NCBI GenBank assembly: GCA_021775715.1
Contig: JAJFHI010000381.1
Location: 1-9,804, forward strand
Origin: Hyphomicrobiaceae bacterium
Lineage (GTDB): Bacteria > Pseudomonadota > Alphaproteobacteria > Rhizobiales > Hyphomicrobiaceae
Length of the DNA stretch: 9,804 bases
Direction of reading: 5' to 3'
Each line of letters starts with the position of its first letter. Position 1 is the stretch's first letter. This document shows, piece after piece, positions 8,401 to 9,804 of this stretch. The position numbers and the translations under genes are program-made. The notes beneath the pieces are model-generated. The model did no database searches, was not told the DNA's origin, and saw only the letters and a list, made by a program, of their open reading frames with translations.

Positions 8401-9074
8401 CCTTCCGCGTCATGATCGATGCCAAAATTCCAATTAACGCCGGCTGTCTGCGACCCATCGAAATTGTACTGCCCGAAAACTCTATGCTGAAACCAACGTA
8501 CCCGGCAGCTGTTGTGGCAGGCAATGTCGAAACCAGTCAGGTTCTCACCAATTGCGTGTTCGCAGCCTTGGGCGTGCTCAGCTCATCGCAAGGCACGATG
8601 AACAACTTGACGTTTGGCAACGCCACGCATCAGTATTACGAAACTATCTGCTCCGGCGCACCGGCAGGCATTAAGGCCAACGGCCAAGGCTTTGATGGCG
8701 CAGCAGCCGTGCAGGTCCACATGACCAACACACGCCTTACCGATCCAGAAATTCTCGAACTTCGTTACCCAGTTCTGATGGAAGAATTTGCGATCCGCCG
8801 CGGCTCTGGTGGCAAAGGGCGTTGGTCTGCCGGTGACGGCACGCGGCGTTCGATCCGTTTTCTAGAACCAATGTCCTGCGCCATCCTATCGGGCTACCGG
8901 GAGGTCGCCCCATTTGGGCTTAATGGCGGCGGCGTGGGCGAAAAGGGACGCAATGTCGTGCGCCGAGCCGATGGATCCCAAGAGCCATTACAAGGTTGCG
9001 ATCAGGTCGAACTTGGCGCCGGTGACGCCATCATCATTAAAACGCCAACAGGCGGCGGGTTTGGCAAGGCCTAA
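5424..9074 (+). CDS. oplAH: ATP-dependent 5-oxoprolinase, fused HyuA-HyuB (hydantoinase/oxoprolinase family)
   Basis: A 1216-residue cytoplasmic enzyme expected to convert 5-oxo-L-proline plus ATP and water to L-glutamate, ADP and phosphate. The N-terminal HyuA half (about 1-690) has an actin-like ATPase fold: W-I-D-R-G-G-T-F-T-D-V (15-25), G-T-T-V-A-T-N-A-L-L-E-R-K-G (78-91), L-S-G-P-A-G-G-I-V-G (270-279), F-D-M-G-G-T-S-T-D-V (295-304), A-A-G-G-G-S (335-340) and G-A-A-G-G-Q-H-A (461-468). The HyuB half (about 699-1213) starts D-P-I-L-L-E-V-F-N-N and includes P-V-H-L-G-S-M, A-P-Y-N-G-G-T-H-L-P-D-I and S-R-G-H-H-E-D-I-G-G. Its close includes F-G-L-N-G-G, and the protein ends T-P-T-G-G-G-F-G-K-A. 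Length and domain order match eukaryotic OPLAH (near 1290) and bacterial single-chain forms rather than two-gene hydantoinases. The ATG at 5424 is the only start after an in-frame TGA at 5385; AGCAGGA (5404-5410) is rather distant. A related hydantoinase or carboxylase specificity is less likely given the fusion. Confidence 0.93.
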   Translation: MAAQGAFKPGKWQFWIDRGGTFTDVIAVAPDGHIEATKILSENPESYEDAALEGIRRALGVPSNSPIPADEISTIKMGTTVATNALLERKGERTLLAITAGLEDHLEIGTQARPDIFARHIIKPDVLYDRVVGVRERILCDGAIELPLDTGQIRQDFETAYADGFRSIAIVFMHAYAHPAHEKAAADIARSVGFEQISASHDVIPLIKIVGRGDTTVADAYLSPILARYIGRVVDGFASADPKDLPRIEFMTSSGGLTGANVFRGRDAILSGPAGGIVGMIETARQAGFSNVIGFDMGGTSTDVSHSAGDYERAFETEVAGVRMTVPMLRIHTVAAGGGSILKYDGTRFLVGPESAGANPGPKCYRSGGPLTVTDANLCVGKIRSEHFPSVFGPEGNEPLNADAVHAAFAELADEVGDGRTPEDIADGFLRIAVENMANAIKTISVARGYDVTRYALNCFGAAGGQHACMIADTLGIETVLIDPLSGLLSAYGMGLAKTRASREVSIEKPLNTETLTSLAPLANERLQSCLDELTSQGINTEQSEEQVQVHLRYAATDTTVASAISDATNMRAKFEQIYQQRFGFTSPDKPLEVASLEVSVESGTPPLSVAEMPVDTDHHAPPHTMASFFSRGAKHNAQIIQRDSLHPGYTVTGPALIIEPHQTVVVEDGWQLRVSANDQLVLQRTSPRPREHVAETADPILLEVFNNLFMSIAEQMGEALRNTSQSVNIKERLDFSCAIFDANGGLVANAPHVPVHLGSMDKSVEAIIKTRKDATDAVDMRPGDVFMLNAPYNGGTHLPDITVVTPVFDEPGKNILFFTASRGHHEDIGGLTPGSMTPRATSIDEEGVYIDSVKLVDAGIFLEDDVRWLLNHARYPARKPDTNIADLKAQVAANARGAEELQKMIAQFGFNVVHAYMGHVQDNAEEAMRRLIATLDGGRFTTTTDQDATICVAIDIDKENRSARVDFTGTSQVQNNNFNAPAPITQAAVLYAFRVMIDAKIPINAGCLRPIEIVLPENSMLKPTYPAAVVAGNVETSQVLTNCVFAALGVLSSSQGTMNNLTFGNATHQYYETICSGAPAGIKANGQGFDGAAAVQVHMTNTRLTDPEILELRYPVLMEEFAIRRGSGGKGRWSAGDGTRRSIRFLEPMSCAILSGYREVAPFGLNGGGVGEKGRNVVRRADGSQEPLQGCDQVELGAGDAIIIKTPTGGGFGKA

Positions 9075-9157
9075 GCAACAACCGCGTTGCATTCAATATA
9101 TCCTGCACTTCATGTTGGCGCGGCCGTCCAGGCGAGCTACTCTTGCTGCTGGATGGC

Positions 9158-9163
9158 AGGAGA
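9158..9163 (+). promoter_or_regulatory. Ribosome binding site of the channel gene
   Basis: AGGAGA ends eight bases before the ATG at 9172, a near-ideal Shine-Dalgarno. It decides that start against the out-of-frame ATG at 9153. The 97-base gap after the oxoprolinase stop shows no clear terminator or promoter. Confidence 0.7.
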
Positions 9164-9171
9164 CCGACGCG

Positions 9172-9804
9172 ATGAAGGCCGACGTCGAGACAGACAACAC
9201 ACGACGCCAACACGCGTTCGATATTCTCGAACATAGTCGGCGGCGCGATATCAATGCCCGATTGCTCGACTGGCTGTTGATCACACTCATCACCGCCAAC
9301 GTGCTTGGCACTATTGTCCAGACTATACCCGAAGTTGCAGCGACCTATGGTCCGGCGCTCAATGCTTTTGACCGGCTTTGCGTCGTTGTGTTCTTGATTG
9401 AATACGTTGCACGCCTTTGGGTCGCTCCGGAACACCCATTGATGCATGGGCTTACGCCAGCAAAAGCCCGCTGGCGGATGGCTATGACGCCACTGATGAT
9501 CATCGACTTTCTGGCGCTCGTGCCCTTCCTCATTGAAACAGCTGTGCCGGGCGTTCCACTTCTTATTCTGTTCCGCCTCGTGCGCTTCTTGAAACTTGCC
9601 CGCTACTCGCCGGCGCTTGCAACAATCGGGCGCGTCGTTGCCACAGAACGACGTGCACTTCTCGCATGCATCATCATCTTTGCCGGCATCATGATTGTAT
9701 CAGCAGCGTTCATGAAAGCGGTTGAGGGAACGGTGCAGCCGGAACACTTCGGCGACATGCCGCGCGCGATTTGGTGGGCGGCTGCAATGCTGGCTAAAAT
9801 CGGT
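9172..9804 (+). CDS. Voltage-gated potassium-channel-type ion transporter, N-terminal part (3' end outside window)
   Basis: The first 211 codons of a six-helix Kv-type channel. After a charged cytoplasmic N-terminus (1-30), the likely membrane segments are S1 (31-51), S2 (66-84, with Glu77 and Arg81), S3 (105-122, with Asp112), S4 (about 129-145), S5 (161-181) and the pore helix (198-208). S4 has a basic residue at every third position, Arg135, Arg138, Lys141 and Arg144, the pattern of a voltage sensor. The pore helix begins R-A-I-W-W-A, as in bacterial Kv channels. The filter region then reads M-L-A-K-I-G (206-211), where T-L-T-T-V-G is usual, and the window ends before the expected Y-G-D. 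Lys209 falls where the first filter threonine normally sits. The fold is clear; whether it is an ordinary K+-selective pore cannot be judged without the missing codons. Confidence 0.87.
   Translation, partial: MKADVETDNTRRQHAFDILEHSRRRDINARLLDWLLITLITANVLGTIVQTIPEVAATYGPALNAFDRLCVVVFLIEYVARLWVAPEHPLMHGLTPAKARWRMAMTPLMIIDFLALVPFLIETAVPGVPLLILFRLVRFLKLARYSPALATIGRVVATERRALLACIIIFAGIMIVSAAFMKAVEGTVQPEHFGDMPRAIWWAAAMLAKIG

Noticed and set aside
9075..9090. GCAAC...GTTGC inverted repeat just after the oxoprolinase stop
   Set aside because: The stem is only 5 bp and no T-run follows, so it cannot be called a terminator.
9037..9447. 136-codon minus-strand open frame across the oxoprolinase end and the channel start
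   Set aside because: It overlaps two well-supported plus-strand genes in antisense and shows no domain of its own.

Overview
The window looks like ordinary chromosome from an alphaproteobacterium. Three things point there: a type A RNase P RNA, a TerB/DnaJ-domain gene overlapping an AmpD-type amidase gene, and an SGNH hydrolase of a kind I recognise from Hyphomicrobiales-like genomes. I see no integrase, transposase, CRISPR array, phage gene or tRNA, and no clear new multi-gene system. Two CDSs run off the window: a sugar-kinase-type gene at the left edge and a voltage-gated potassium channel at the right edge.

Layout from left to right. Positions 1-861 (+) hold the C-terminal part of a PfkB/ribokinase-family kinase. 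Positions 984-1736 (+) encode an exported SGNH/GDSL hydrolase. Its stop codon lies two bases from the mature 3' end of rnpB (minus strand, about 1739-2135), which has a recognisable promoter at 2142-2171. A strong intrinsic terminator (2328-2358, minus) closes a minus-strand block. In transcription order this block is a TerB-DnaJ co-chaperone (4890-4147), an N-acetylmuramoyl-L-alanine amidase with a peptidoglycan-binding domain (4147-3353), then an exported delta-class carbonic anhydrase (3260-2403). The first two genes share one base through a TAATG junction. No terminator is visible before the carbonic anhydrase gene, so the three may be co-transcribed.

From about 4891 transcription diverges. 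On the plus strand is a 41-codon ORF with a good Shine-Dalgarno and a signal-peptide-like sequence (5127-5252). A non-coding stretch with two overlapping, mutually exclusive hairpins follows (5282-5313). Then comes one large fused HyuA-HyuB protein, most likely ATP-dependent 5-oxoprolinase (5424-9074), which would return 5-oxoproline to glutamate. The last gene (9172 to the edge) encodes S1 to the pore helix of a Kv-type channel, with an unusual A-K-I-G where T-T-V-G is normally found.

The genes do not form one pathway. The amidase with its DnaJ partner concerns peptidoglycan and protein quality control, rnpB is housekeeping, and the others are separate metabolic or transport functions. The points most worth following up are the delta-carbonic anhydrase between the amidase gene and rnpB, the channel's selectivity-filter sequence, and the short ORF with alternative hairpins upstream of the oxoprolinase.
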